64,000 bases of DNA from assembly GCA_903813345.2 (NCBI GenBank), contig CAIIXF020000003.1:1642109-1706108 (forward strand), written 5' to 3'. Source of the stretch: Owenia fusiformis. Its lineage: Eukaryota > Annelida > Polychaeta > Sabellida > Oweniidae. This document shows positions 31,474 through 42,690 of the stretch, piece by piece. Each line of letters starts with the position of its first letter. Within the stretch, counting starts at the first letter, position 1. A model generated the notes under the pieces. It saw only the letters and a program-made list of their open reading frames with translations, was not told the origin of the DNA and did not search any database. The translations under genes were made by a program, and so were the position numbers.

Positions 31474-34388
31474 CAGTGGCGTAGCGTCGTTTACGCAAAG
31501 TACGCAAATGCGTCCACTGGAACAATCCAATGTTTATCTGAATATTTGGAAATTCTAAATTTCTCAAGTTTTAATAAGCAAAGCCATTGTTCAACCTCAT
31601 CATTTCGTATCTTTGAACAGGGTTCAACCATAGAAATTAGGTGTTTATTTTAGTCCCGATATGTCATTAATGATTCTTTCAAATTATACTCTCATAACTT
31701 CGTGAATACTCTTATGTAATCCATATGACCTCCCCGTATTAAGTACACAATGGCTGCTCATGTGCCGAATCCAGCTCCAGTTTTGGCGTAAGTATCTTTT
31801 GAATTTAATGATTAGGGATAGTTAATCAATTACGCTAATATCTATATACTATAATAATATAATACTAAGCAAGATTTGGCTGTACCTTTCATCCATAAAT
31901 CTTATCAAAAGACATTGAATAATGGATCCTAAATAAATTAGCTAGATTTCTCCATTCATTCTTAACGATACATTAAATATTTTTGCTTGAATTTCTACAA
32001 GACTTATAATGAGTACTTATGAGTAAAGGACGGGTGTCATTAAGGGCCCTTTTTAGCCCCAAAAGATATCTGATAATAATGCATATCATATTGAAGAAAA
32101 ATCATTTGTGCTTTATAAAAATACAATTTCAGCGAATTTTGACCTTTGATGTTCACACAACAGTCATTTAAAGATCATATACCATTTTTGGTGTTTTTAC
32201 AAAAAATTCTTTATTTATTGTTGTCTAAGTAAATAGTATATAAATATTAACCAATATAAATATATTAAAATGTAATATATGAAATACTGAAGAAAAGATA
32301 CGATTAAAATTATTTTCATGGAAAAGCACATAGGGCAATATTGACAAAATGCAAATGCTATTTTGGTAGGTTCTGGGCTAGCAATGGGTACATTTCAATT
32401 GTGACTGTAATGGATTACTATTGACTTTTATCAACATCACAGGGCAACATTTAAGCAACTTAAATACAAGGAAAATCAAAGATTTCCTCTCATTTCTAAA
32501 ACGAGGAACAAAAGCATGAATTCAAGGAAAATAAATGATGGCCTGTGCCAAAATATATAACATATGAGAAAGTTGTGGCACAGCAAAGGATATGTATAGG
32601 ATATCATATGATTTTAAATGATTTTATCTTTATCTCCGAGTTGATATCAATATCTTGCCAAGTTAGCATAGCGAATTAGCGCAGATATTGATATCAATGA
32701 GTTGGATTAACACAATATCACGAAAATTCATAGGATGTTCTATTTTTCCCATAGTTCATCTCTAAAACTAAACAAAGCATATCAAAACAACATCCATTCA
32801 TTCATTCATCCCCGTGATGTCATGAAATCAATATGTAACAAAACACATCATATTGGTGGTAGTTTTCAAATCCCTGCCAAAAGGTGATATCTGTGAAATA
32901 TTTTCCGTATTCCACAGATATCACTTTTTCCACGCATTTGCAAAATATCATAAATATGTTTTCATGTTACCTAACAGAGTGGAACAGAGTTCAACTATGG
33001 GATAAAGAATAAAAAATAGGTACATAATTGAATTACCACTCCAAAAATATTAAATATGAGGGTTTAAAGAAAGAATATTGAATATGAGATTCAAAAAGAC
33101 AAGTGGCCTCATGTCTCACATTACCCAAACCCCAGATCCTCGATGTCATATATACTTGTACACTGTATATCAATGTTATTTACTGGGAGGATTAAATATG
33201 GAGTGTATAGCAATGGTCAATACGATATTTCCAGATGGATATTTTTTCCCTAGAAGCGGAACCCAAACTCAGTCATGACATAGAAGCTAACTTTTGCAAT
33301 TAATAGAAACTTGTTTTTTATTATATTTTTGTGTTCTATATTTGAGATGAAATAATATGAGATTCATTTCTACAAGAGGATGGAACGAATGTGAACTTGT
33401 ATATTGAACTATACTCCTTTTCTGAATAAACAGAACAACATTTTATCCAAGCCAATTAAGAAAACCAAGGCCAATGAGTGTAATTTATGCCCAGTTAAAC
33501 TAACACAATAACAACTTTTTGTCTGGACTCACTTATTATGTAAGAATGAATTGTATTACTGTTTACTGCATTAAATGTCAAGTATACTATCTGTATTTAA
33601 TTTCAAATGCCTATCTCACTTATCGAAGGTATACAAGAAATGATATTTTGAAACAAATTCAACACAACCAAAACTATGTCCACATAATATGACAAATCCA
33701 AGATGGCTGCCACAATTTTAGATCCATGCACATGTGAAGAAGTTAGAAATACACATGGTCCACAAGTTCCATCCCCAATAAAATGGGAAGTTTAAGGTTT
33801 TCACACATATCAACTCTATTCCTATATACTTTATATTTGTGGTAAGGCTTGTGATCTAGGTAAACTTAGCATGTTCATGTACCTCCTATCCTGTGAAGCT
33901 AAAAACAGAAATAATGACTTCAATTGAGAAAAATGAATCTTATGGGCTCCATATACATTTTGAGTGGCTGTCCGGCTAAAGTTAGATACTACTGATAATC
34001 TGAGATTGAAAATTATGTCAAGTTTAGTCCTCAGCCTCTCATAACGGATAACTTCGAGGTAATTGTGATGTTACTGCAAAAACCTCTATTTCTTCATCAC
34101 AAATCTACCATCTTTTGCATCTGTCAAAACCTTTCATTTCATGTTAATTTTCAGACTTTTGCTTGTGCCATCATTAAATATATATATTCAACTTGTTATT
34201 CAGAATATTTTAGGAACTTTTCATGAATTTTTTTATTTTCACACTTTTGAAAAAATGACTAAGTCAGAGAATGGCCTCTTAATGGCATGTCCCCTTTCAA
34301 GTGGAAATGAATGCGTATCGGGTAACCCCTCCCCATCCCAATTTTGGAATTTTGCGTCCCCTAGTAAAATTGCCACGCTACGCCACTG
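31474..34388. mobile_element. 2.9-kb element with CAGTGGCGTAGCG inverted ends
   Basis: CAGTGGCGTAGCG at 31474-31486 is matched by its exact reverse complement at 34376-34388. AAGT lies directly outside on both sides, a possible 4-bp target duplication. The right end is preceded by 'gcgtcccctagtaaaattgc', as in many DNA transposons with CAGTGGCGTAGC-type ends. Inside, an ATG exon at 31750-31787 ends at GTAAGT, but no transposase domain is recognised in the remaining AT-rich 2.6 kb. The superfamily is unresolved: CAGTG ends occur in hAT, but the expected 8-bp duplication is not seen. Confidence 0.55.
31750..31787 (+). CDS. Short first coding exon inside the 2.9-kb element
   Basis: The ATG at 31750 opens MAAHVPNPAPVL and the exon ends at a perfect donor, GTAAGTAT, at 31788. 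It lies 276 bp from the left terminus, where the first exon of an element-encoded protein would be expected. Nothing downstream can be joined with confidence. Confidence 0.3.
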
Positions 34389-34483
34389 AAGTAATAAATA
34401 ATAAACAACCATTCTTATAACAGAGTTACTGACATGTATAATAAACTGATTGACATTGAATGTAATCCTAATAACCATAAAAT

Positions 34484-34686
34484 TTGAACAATGGCTTCCT
34501 AAAAGGGAAAAAAAACAAAGAACTAAAAGCACATTTTTACGTTTATGAATCAACTATACCGCATATCACAACACTGATGGCAACCTATCAACTTGGTAAG
34601 AGCTGTTTAGACCAAATTAGACCAGAATTATATGAGATAAAAGCTTCTAGAAAGGCTCCTGTATTAAACTGTACTAGTTATATTTG
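34484..34686 (+). CDS. Orphan exon, unknown protein
   Basis: An open frame (KGKKNKELKAHFYVYESTIP, ATYQLGKSCLDQIRPELYEI, KASRKAPVLNCTSYI) ends exactly at a consensus donor, GTAAGTAT, at 34687, leaving phase 2. Joining it to the next good acceptor (35151) would create a TGA, so those two are not partners. The start is uncertain: the listed frame has no supported initiator. No domain is recognised. Confidence 0.3.
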
Positions 34687-35151
34687 GTAAGTATATTTAC
34701 TTTTTCATGACCTTTGATGCATAATAAACCCCCTACTGAGAGTCAAGTAACCTAACAGGAAACAAATAATCATTATCGTTGAAAAATGAACCAATGGCAA
34801 CAAGTATGACATATAAAGTAGAAATTACTTTAAGATCCATGAAGTATCATATTTTTTAAATGTATTTAAGAATTTAATTTAATTTTTCAATTTTTTTCCT
34901 GTTTAATTTGAAGGAAAAAAAACAAGATGGCTGCCATTAGATGTAAGAAATATCAGAAAAATAGCCTCACTTTTAATTTTCACATTGAGCAGTTTTCCAG
35001 TTTAGGTTTTTTGTTGATTGATTCTAACTCTTCATCACCATGGTCCTGTATAGAGATTATAAAATTGAAACCAACATGTTGTGCTCAGAATGAATTTGTG
35101 TATATACTTGTGTAAGTTAAATAAGGATGGTTTTGTAAAATGTCATTTCAG
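34687..35151. other. Intron-like spacer
   Basis: AT-rich. An ATG in 'aagatggctgcc' context at 34927 opens a 62-residue frame without motif. It ends in the acceptor aaatgtcatttcag. Confidence 0.3.
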
Positions 35152-35356
35152 AGTGAGAGGGGCACCTCGTTTAGAGATCATTCCTATGAACAATGGAAAC
35201 ATCAACACAACCATTGATGAGAGGAAAGAGGTTAACAAATGCATGAAGGAGGCTTCAAGCTCCATTCGAAAGTTCTCTCAAGATGGCAGTGCGACAGTGT
35301 GGCAACTCTGCATCAGTGGTATAACTGTAAAGCAAAAACCTAAACAACAGGCTTAA
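35152..35356 (+). CDS. Probable terminal exon, unknown protein
   Basis: A pyrimidine-containing acceptor ends at 35151. The frame (one leading base) reads VRGAPRLEIIPMNNGNINTT, IDERKEVNKCMKEASSSIRK, FSQDGSATVWQLCISGITVK and QKPKQQA, then a stop. The composition is balanced and non-repetitive, with codon use unlike the AT-rich surroundings, so it is probably a real C-terminus. I recognise no family. The zinc-finger repeat copy begins 100 bp later, so this may be the end of an element-encoded protein. Confidence 0.4.
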
Positions 35357-35454
35357 GGATTGGGTCGAAACCAAACCAATTCTGACAAGCCACTGGTGGT
35401 CTGCCATGTGTTCGCCAATCTGAATACACCTATGGAAAATAAAAAAATAAATAA

Positions 35455-35900
35455 AAAAAATAAAAATAAGACACTTATAACTTCAGTTCACATTCATGTC
35501 AAATGGCTAGGACAAAAAAACAACAAAGAGAAAATATCCTGAAGTAGCTACATACATGGAGAATATAGACCCTGTAAGACTCCTTACCTGTACTGTGACA
35601 AGAGTTTCACAAGGCGTAGCACCCTCAAAAGACACTTGATTGACTTTCAAGTGCACTGGTTTACTACTGATAATTACACTGACGCAATGGAAGAAGAAGA
35701 CAAGTATGTCTTAATTTTGAACAGTCTTTTATTTTACATGCCAGAAGAACTTATACTCAAAACCTGGGCAACAAAATCTGGGAGAAGAGGCAAACTTAAT
35801 GATTCTTTTTTAAAACTGATGTTGTTATATTCTATTAATTTATGTACTCCTGCAGGACTTTTGTACTTTTCTTTCATAATGGCTACTCACTGAACAGCAG
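35455..35900 (+). repeat. Zinc-finger repeat family, copy 2
   Basis: The first 125 bp match 8128-8250 and the later part matches 63650-63955. An extra A in 'gacaaaaaaacaac' breaks the MARTK frame. Another frame carries YLYCDKSFTRRSTLKRHLID and FQVHWF, a C2H2-like finger in which the first zinc cysteine is replaced. Between the copies the whole unit can be traced from MARTK through the finger to 'AGLLYFSF', suggesting a decayed multi-copy zinc-finger gene or element. Confidence 0.6.
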
Positions 35901-36024
35901 AAGCCGTAGGCTGGTCAACCAGGTGTTGACCTTTGAGGTCATTAACCTAGAATTGGACACAAGTCAGACAGCAGCCACAGAGGTCCGCTTTCAGCTATTT
36001 CCGTCTGAACATATGTGTCACTAG
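35887..36024 (+). CDS. Possible terminal coding segment
   Basis: Within the open frame 35842-36024 the part after 'actgaacagcag' reads SRRLVNQVLTFEVINLELDT and SQTAATEVRFQLFPSEHMCH before a stop. The mix of beta-strand-like residues looks protein-like and starts where similarity to the 63.9-kb repeat copy ends. No domain is recognised and the acceptor is weak. Confidence 0.25.
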   Translation, partial: SLNSRSRRLVNQVLTFEVINLELDTSQTAATEVRFQLFPSEHMCH

Positions 36025-36154
36025 CAGCTTGCTTCACTGGAGTACTTAGCTCTGATTTAAATGGCCTGAAGCTGACGTACTCCGTTGCGAGCAGTTTTGA
36101 ATAGGGAGGGAGTGCGACGACGATGCAAGTGAAAATTGATTTCCCCGTCCCTAG

Positions 36155-36276
36155 ACCTGGATGAAACTGAGGAAATTAATCCCGAGGAAGGTGGTGGTGA
36201 TAGGCGCTACAATTCCAGGGAAGATGCAACACATTTGCTGAGTAAGAAGACGGAGCAAGATATAGTGAATGAGCAG
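36155..36276 (+). CDS. Orphan acidic exon
   Basis: The acceptor tttccccgtccctag and donor GTATAT bracket 122 bp. After two leading bases the 40 codons read LDETEEINPEEGGGDRRYNS and REDATHLLSKKTEQDIVNEQ, ending in phase 0. The start resembles the exon frame at 49764 (DLGETEEESASLQAG), so the two may be paralogous. No named family. Confidence 0.35.
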
Positions 36277-36469
36277 GTATATTAAGATTATCATCAATCA
36301 TATGATTCCACCATCAGATCAATGAAGTGATGGCGTTTTAATGGTTAGAAAATGAAAGTGAAAAGTAAAAAAAGTATCAAAATCAGAGCAGTTCACAATC
36401 ACATATGTCTAAAAAAATTTCAACTAAACGGATAAAAATTGTGACTTTAAGCAGAGAGGAGGATTTGAT

Positions 36470-36605
36470 ATTATAAGAGAGAGTGTGTGAAAAAGACGAG
36501 AAGAAGAAAGATGAGAAGAAAGGAAAAAAGAGGAAAGAGGGAGAAAGGTGGTGAGGGGGAGAAGACAGGAGGAAAGCGAAGAAAGTTGAGAAGGAGATAA
36601 AGAAG
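36470..36605 (+). repeat. Purine-rich low-complexity tract
   Basis: Almost pure A/G on the plus strand ('gaagaagaaagatgagaaga' type). Translated frames are Lys/Arg/Glu-rich and carry no domain. Confidence 0.6.
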
Positions 36606-36674
36606 AGGACTTTTTATATTTTATATTATATATTTATTTTTTATACTCATTCTGACATTTACATTGAAGAAATT

Positions 36675-36990
36675 TAATGTCTTTCCAAATATAACTCAAA
36701 AAACGATTGTCTAGCCTTGCCTAATACTTGGATAGGAATAGATCTTTCACTGGAACAGAGAAAAAGCATGTCTAGTTTGAAGGATTTAACACATTTAACA
36801 ATATTGAGTAGATCACTACTTAAACGGTAATTGTTGTCTGTCACATAATTCTGTATTTTTAGTTCTGATGGGGGTACATAATTTTATGTGTGATAATTAG
36901 CATTTAATGACTGCCCTTATTTTTGGAGCATAATAGATTATTACTGGGTGATCTAATTTTAGTCTGGATAAATGTGACTTAGTGTATAAC
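36675..36990 (+). repeat. Direct duplication, copy 1
   Basis: 'gtctttccaaatataactca' ... 'ataaatgtgacttagtgt' is repeated at 37247-37590 with small indels. A C2H2 exon (37076-37180) lies between the two copies. Confidence 0.8.
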
Positions 36991-37075
36991 TTCCTAAGTT
37001 CTCGAAAGATAAGACAGAGTTAGTGGAGAAGTGTAGCAAAGGATCTTCAGAGCACTGAGCACTAGTAACTTTCAG

Positions 37076-37180
37076 TTTGAGACCTATTTGCTCAGAAAAG
37101 AAAGAAAAAAAACATGCCCAGTATGCAATCAACTAATTGCCAAAGGCCACATGGGGAGGCATCTCATTGCTCATTTTTGA
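37076..37180 (+). CDS. Terminal exon with one C2H2 zinc finger
   Basis: After an acceptor-like 'actagtaactttcag' the phase-0 frame reads FETYLLRKERKKTCPVCNQL and IAKGHMGRHLIAHF, then TGA. C-x2-C-x11-H-x3-H is a zinc-finger pattern preceded by a basic stretch. A single finger at a C-terminus occurs in many DNA-binding and transposon-derived proteins. The exon is bracketed by the two copies of a 320-bp direct duplication, so it may have been carried by the element that duplicated. The acceptor is only moderate. Confidence 0.4.
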   Translation, partial: FETYLLRKERKKTCPVCNQLIAKGHMGRHLIAHF

Positions 37181-37246
37181 ACCATTTCATTATTCTCAAC
37201 TTGTCACAGAAAATAAATGTAGGTTGCGCCAACAAACCTGTCTTCT

Positions 37247-37590
37247 TCAATATGTCTTTCCAAATAGAACTCAAAAAACGATTGTTTAGCCTTGCCTAAT
37301 ACTTGGATAGGAATGTATCTTTCACTGGATCTAAATTTCTACAGAGAAAAATCACATCTAGTTTGAAGGATTTAACAAATTTAAAAATATATTGAGTAGA
37401 TCACCATTTGAATGGTAATTGCGGTCTGTCACATAATGCCTTATTTCCATCTCTGATGGGGAAACATAATTATATGTGTGATAATTAGCATTTAATGATT
37501 GCCCTTATTTTTGAAGCATAACAGATTATTACTGGGTGATCTAATAGTTAATAGTTTAGTCTGAATAAATGTGACTTAGTGTGTTCAAGC
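37247..37590 (+). repeat. Direct duplication, copy 2
   Basis: This is the second copy of 36675-36990, with two insertions ('ggatctaaatttctac' and an 'ataatagtt' stretch). Confidence 0.8.
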
Positions 37591-37749
37591 CTTCAAAGCA
37601 CTAAGATTTCAAGGCTATATATAGCGTGAAGCCTCTATTGCCGAAGTCTTTAGACCTTAAATTCAAAGATATGAACCAACATATATCTCCTGAAAATACT
37701 GGCTTTTCTCCTTTGAAGACTGGAAACAAAAAATAACAATAACAGAAAT

Positions 37750-38016
37750 GTGTACTTTCTGAGTTTTAAACAATCAGTCAACCACTGGGAAACTCCACCT
37801 GAAAGTCCAGATATGAACCCAATTGAAAACCTGTGGGCTGCTCTTATGCATTACATACGGAAGACCAAGAAACCCAGAACTAAGGATGACTTAATTAAAG
37901 GCATCATGGAATTCTGGGATACTGTCACACCAGAAATTTGTAACAAGTACATTGATCACATTTACTGTGTCATGCCAGCTGTTGTATCTCACAAAGGCGC
38001 TGCAACGGGGTTCTAA
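37750..38016 (+). pseudogene. Tc1-like transposase C-terminal fragment
   Basis: The frame reads NHWETPPESPDMNPIENLWA, ALMHYIRKTKKPRTKDDLIK, GIMEFWDTVTPEICNKYIDH and a terminal KGAATGF. 'W-TPPESPD-NPIENLW' holds the third catalytic acidic residue of the Tc1 DDE domain, and 'T-E-C-KYIDH--K-MP-V----GAATG' is the family's conserved end. The N-terminal helix-turn-helix and the first two catalytic aspartates are absent upstream. The C-terminus is intact, so this is a 5'-truncated copy. Related fragments occur at 39057 and 46921. Confidence 0.8.
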
Positions 38017-38102
38017 AGCATGCCAGTTTGATACTGTTCAAACATAGGCCGCACCAAAAGCCAATATGCCAGTTTGCCTTGCAAACATAGGCCCAGCCAA
38101 AA

Positions 38103-38118
38103 GGCCTTTTTCAGGGCC
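38103..38118 (+). promoter_or_regulatory. Histone-type 3' stem-loop match
   Basis: ggcctttttcagggcc forms a six-pair stem (one G-U pair) with a UUUC loop, preceded by 'ccaaaa' and followed by ACT. This fits the histone mRNA stem-loop consensus. It lies between the Tc1 relic and the Penelope-like relic, and the reading frame of the latter passes through it (KRPFSGPL). Confidence 0.3.
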
Positions 38119-38137
38119 ACTAACATGTATACATTTG

Positions 38138-38287
38138 ACAGGTGTATCGGTTATTGATAATGAAAAACACTGGTTAAAAAGAAAAATCAAAGAAGCAATC
38201 CACATTAAACTTAAAAGTCCAAATTAAACAGGGATCAGGGCTACACAGTTACACACTGGATCCCGTCTATTTTAAGATGTTATAGTT
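38138..38287 (+). pseudogene. Penelope-like element C-terminal relic
   Basis: The frame reads TGVSVIDNEKHWLKRKIKEA and IHIKLKSPN, has an in-frame TAA, then TGIRATQLHTGSRLF. '-VID-E--W--RKIKEAI-I-------N-D-G--L' is the conserved end of the GIY-YIG endonuclease region of Penelope-like retroelements. The 3' fl anking sequence to about 38600 has a duplicated 'gtaatggttgctat' motif and 'ctgaagaagtaggatagaca' then 'acgaaacgtc', also typical of the 3' part of such elements. The RT domain is not present. Confidence 0.5.
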
Positions 38288-39023
38288 TATATATTCATAT
38301 TCATAATGTCTTAGTGTCGTTTCTAGGTGGTATGTTGTGTAATACCTTAGTAACGTTTTTAATTGTAAATTACATCATTGACGTTTTTTATAGTAATGGT
38401 TGCTATTTGTCTCAATAATTTTTTAATTGCAAGTTCTCTAAAGTAATGGTTGCTATGTGTCTCATTGTTATGTAATAATTAATTATTTCAGTTTGATTCA
38501 AATCTTATTTTATTTCTGAAGAAGTAGGATAGACATCATACGAAACGTCAAAAGAAAAATAAATATCTCTGAGAAAGAAAATCAACAACTTTATCAATAG
38601 TACATTTTTAAACTTTTAAATTGACTATCATAAAAAGAATCAGATCATAGGAAGCCAAGAACATCAGGAGAGATGCGATATGTGGTTGAATTCCAGACAG
38701 AGCAAAATAAGCCGGATGAAATTAAAAAACAACTTAAGAAAACCAAATCTTCAAAACAACTACAAGCACATGATTCTTTGATCCATAAGTATAAGATATC
38801 TATAAGTTATAGGCATACAAATAAATATTAATAAGGTAGTACATTAAATTATGGGATTAAGCTGGGACGCGGTCTTGAGATTGGTGACATAGAACTTTTA
38901 ATCATTATTTCAATGATTACAGTGAGAATTGTTTTATTATTCATGGCAATAATGATAAACTCAATTATTATTAATGGCAATACAGATAAACTATCAAAAA
39001 GGAACTGAAAAGAACAGACAAAA
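38288..39023. other. Penelope-like 3' flank and spacer
   Basis: Up to about 38600 this is the AT-rich 3' region described above. After that, 38650-39020 is A-rich with short lysine-rich frames and no recognised domain. Confidence 0.35.
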
Positions 39024-39056
39024 ATGAAAGAGAAAATGACTATCAAGAAATCTTGG

Positions 39057-39269
39057 CAGAAATTTTTTTTTGCAGTTTATAACTCAACACTTTCCACAGG
39101 CCATTGTCTTTACCAGGACAATGATCCAAAACATGTGTCAAGATCAACAACAGATTTGATGAGGAAGAATGGAGTTTTCCACTGGGAAAGTCCCACGTAT
39201 GGAGATTGCAACCCAATTAAAATAATATGGGCTGAGCTGATGGAATTCCAGTGCTGTCACATCATTTAG
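39057..39269 (+). pseudogene. Tc1-like transposase fragment, catalytic Glu lost
   Basis: The frame reads STGHCLYQDNDPKHVSRSTT, DLMRKNGVFHWESPTYGDCN and PIKIIWAELMEF. 'QDNDPKH' carries the second catalytic aspartate of the DDE domain, and the following helix matches Tc1-like enzymes. In 'NPIEN-W' the catalytic glutamate is replaced (PIKIIW) and 'PPESPD' is degraded (PTYGDC), so the product could not be active. It is preceded by a poly-T slip site (about nine T). The fragment covers only the middle of the gene. Confidence 0.75.
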
Positions 39270-42200
39270 AAATAATAATGGCAATTTAAGATCAAACTTG
39301 TATGTTTAAACTAAGCAGGTTTGGGCATGTTGCTGTAAAGTGAAGCTGAACAATTAAATCATAGGCCGTGGTAAAGTGTCGTTAATGCCAGCCAGGAATA
39401 CAAGTCAATGTTTGTGTGTTTCAGGTGATGATGGTCATGTTCAATCAACCAAACATCATTCAAAGGACCATCTAAAACTTTAACATAATTTACTTAGCTT
39501 TTTATTTGCATGGATTTGTATGAGAAGTGCATTTGCAGCTCTTTTTTTTATTCCAGTTGATAAGAGCACTCCAGCATGTGACACCAGAATCCAGTATACT
39601 TGTATGAACACCTAAAAAATAATTCAATCCACTCACTCTGACTAGAGCATTTATCAAATGTTAAACCTTAAACATGTGTATTTTCTACAATTCAAATTGT
39701 TTGTGTTCAAAACCTTTTTAGGCCAAGCTTCACTGACCATGAATGCCCATAATGTTGGGTTACATCTTGTCCAATATGCTTCAAAATATGGACCGATATA
39801 GGCATTTGCGTGTTTTGCACCAGAGTCTCACATTGGGGAGCTGATAAGAGCTATCCATGGAACACAAAATAAAGGCTTGCAGGTATGAAACACACTTGAC
39901 TGATAACATACAAATTCATGAGAGACAGGAAGCCTCTGACCTCACCCTTTAACAATTTTGACGCTTGCTTAGATCTTATTGATTTGATTGTTAAATACAT
40001 AATTCATATAGCTAAAGCCAACCAGACACCACTATAAAATGGCAACATTTCAAAACCTCAAAGGAATTTTCACAAAACTTAAAGTTTAAATCAAAAGAAA
40101 AGATAATACTTATTAAAATATGACATTGTCAGTAGCATAAATATATGTACAATTTATATGTATATTTTTATATTTTTGTCAGCTTTTACTGGAACGACTC
40201 TAAAGACTGTTATAGCACAAGGAAAGGGTATAAAATCAAAGTACATTTTGAGGAGCATGGGTTTATTTAAGCAAAGCAAATGCAACAAAGCTACCACCAG
40301 TTTAATAATGATAAAAGATTGGCATATTATGCTGTTATGACTCTCATGACCAGCTTGCAAGTTCATTGCAAATCTACATTGACCCTCTACCATAAGTGTC
40401 CAGGAAACTATGAAGTAAGATTCAAGCACTTGTTGCCAACTTGTCCTGGTATAACCAAAGCAGAGGTTTTGGAAAGCACTTGATTTCAGTACTTGCGACC
40501 AACATCTAAAATCTAGTGGTCCTCATTGCGAGTACACTCTATAAAGTATTATTCACAAGATTTTATACACATATTTACCTTATCTGACGGTGACTAAGAC
40601 CAAAGTTGTCCGCATTTTCTGACTGAAATTTGTTTTTCATTCTTCTAATTATCGCCCAACAAGAATTGTAAGGTCAAATTTGATTAGCTGACTATATTGC
40701 ATCATCTGCTAGGAACAAATCATAACCGAGTTTACAATTTCCAGAAACCGGAAGTAGCTTACCGAAAGTGATATTTTCAAAATGTTGTATGTGATTTTTC
40801 TATCAAAATCCATTGACATCCGCCTTAATCTTTCTTGAGATATATTTATTTTAGTTCCACATATTCAGGAAAATTAAGTCCTTGCTCCCACTGGATTTTT
40901 ACACAAATATGTTCACAGGAATTCCAAGTGATGAGTCTTAGTCGCGTCAGCATTAGTTCCAAAAAGAAGGAGAAAGCAGTCTTGTCAGATTATTGGTAGC
41001 GAGGTAATCCCTAGCTTATTCACTCGAGAAGGAAATTCAGTGAAATGTACATCATGCACATTGCATGCAAAGAGGCTGCTTCAGTTTGTGGCACAAATTA
41101 TTTCTTGATTTTTTTTCATTGTTTTCGTGGGACCAGTAACAAATTGAAATGAAGTGGTCCTATTTGGCGACTAACATTTCTCCAGGACCACTTCGCATGA
41201 AATGTTACTGGTCCTAAGGACCACTACTCAATTTTCGGGACCAACCAAATGAAAAAGATTAAACCAGTGAGGGTGTATCATAAAGCACTTCTTTATTGAG
41301 ACTGTTGGCATAACGCTACGTCAACACCCTCCCACTTAAATTGACAGAAAGGAACCCTGCGCTTCAATATAGAGATCAGCCAAAGACTTAACAAACAAAC
41401 AGAAATTGCCTGCTCTTTGTGGTGAAAGAGGAGAGGTTCATGCAAATACAGTACAAAATGAGGTAATTTATCAAATGAGGTAACTTATCAAATGTGGTAA
41501 AGGTACCAGTAAAGCCAAGTATAAGGCGTGACAGCTTTAAATAATGCTATAGGGCACTCAATTGTGACTCCTATCCAAATGGCTTGTACAGCAGATGAGC
41601 TGTGGCTATGACAGTTCATAGAAATGGATACAAAAGTGTCAAAAAAGTAATAAAAATTCTATCAAAATCAGACAAAGAGATATTCAAAACATTATCTAGT
41701 CAAGCATTAAATGAGAATGATAGAACTCATATCTACACTATATTAGAAATAATATTGTAAATAATTCCCTCATCTTTTGAGTTTGCAACCTTATAACAGC
41801 TACATCATATTTCTAAATTGGAGGTATTTTTGCTCATGATTAAATATGTGAATGTAAACGTTTTTTAGTGCATAGATTTATTATCAAACAAATAACACTA
41901 GACAAACAGGTTGGAATTAACACATAATAATCAGCGATTAATTTTTTAGAATAATCATTAATAACCAGTCACAGTCTGATCTTGACCTAATTATAACTTT
42001 TAAAGGCTAGATACAATAGCAACAGGCATGGCCTTGCGATAATCACTTTTTTCTTTACTGAATAACCGACCAACTGATTATCGTGACTGATTAAACTTCA
42101 AAGGGCTAATTACAAATGACACTGCTGGAATACAATCTCTTGTCTAAATAAAATGATCAACCTGTCTGTGATAAGAAGTATAAAGGAATTTAAAATGTAT

Positions 42201-42358
42201 CTAATATATTATACAATTAGACAGACAGATTAATCCGTTGTGAAAAGCCATTTGTTTTTTTCACAACAGGATGTTTCTACGGAAGTTAATTTGTTTATCT
42301 TAGTGTTTAGAGGCATTGTCCCTTGACGCTTTTATGAAATAAATGAAAAATAGCAAAG
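39270..42358. other. Long gene-poor stretch
   Basis: About 3 kb without a supported gene. Contents noticed are a small hairpin at 41129-41218, short frames at 40154-40483 without motifs, and a cysteine-containing frame near 41010-41090 (NSVKCTSCTLHAKRL) too short to call. Confidence 0.4.
41129..41218. repeat. Short fold-back 'ggaccagtaaca / tgttactggtcc'
   Basis: 'gggaccagtaacaaattgaa' plus 'aagtggtcct' on the left faces 'aggaccactt' plus 'tgttactggtcct' on the right, with about 25 bp between. It is an imperfect hairpin of about 90 bp. Confidence 0.55.
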
Positions 42359-42514
42359 ATGACAACAACGCAAGAAACAACTCAAGAAGCAACAAATACG
42401 AATCGTGATATAAAAATAACATATGTCAACACACCCACAAAAACAACTGCACCTAACCCAGTGGATTGTTTTGAATTTGTGGAAGAAGAGATGAATATGG
42501 AGGATATATTCTAG
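42359..42514 (+). CDS. Small Thr/Asn-rich open frame
   Basis: The ATG at 42359 opens 51 residues: MTTTQETTQEATNTNRDIKI, a TNTPTKTT-like low-complexity middle, and an acidic end (FEFVEEEMNMEDIF). Use of A/C-rich codons differs from the flanks. There is no splice or promoter support. It could be a short translated low-complexity sequence rather than a gene. Confidence 0.2.
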   Translation: MTTTQETTQEATNTNRDIKITYVNTPTKTTAPNPVDCFEFVEEEMNMEDIF

Positions 42515-42519
42515 TTAGT

Positions 42520-42670
42520 TATTTTAAACCTCAGTGTGTTGAGGATTGTTACTATTATTATGATACCAGTCACAAATTTAAACCTCAGTGTGTTGAGGAA
42601 TGTTGTTATTATTATTATATGGATGCAGATTTAACAATACAAATTTTTACCTCAGTGTGTTGAGGAACAT
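42520..42670 (+). repeat. Three-copy repeat 'cctcagtgtgttgagga'
   Basis: 'aaacctcagtgtgttgagga' occurs three times at roughly 55-80 bp spacing, with intervening 'ttattattat' runs. Confidence 0.65.
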
Positions 42671-42690
42671 TACACCTTTGATAAATAAGG

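Noticed and set aside
31102-31567. Long TDGR- and FVHP-repeat frames as candidate repeat proteins
   Set aside because: They are all frames of a 12-bp minisatellite, with openness explained by unit length and composition.
38500-38560. 'ctgaagaag...acgaaacgtc' as a hammerhead ribozyme of a Penelope-like element
   Set aside because: The core is CUGAAGA, not CUGAUGA, and flanking stems are not complementary. I keep only the Penelope-like assignment of the adjoining coding relic.
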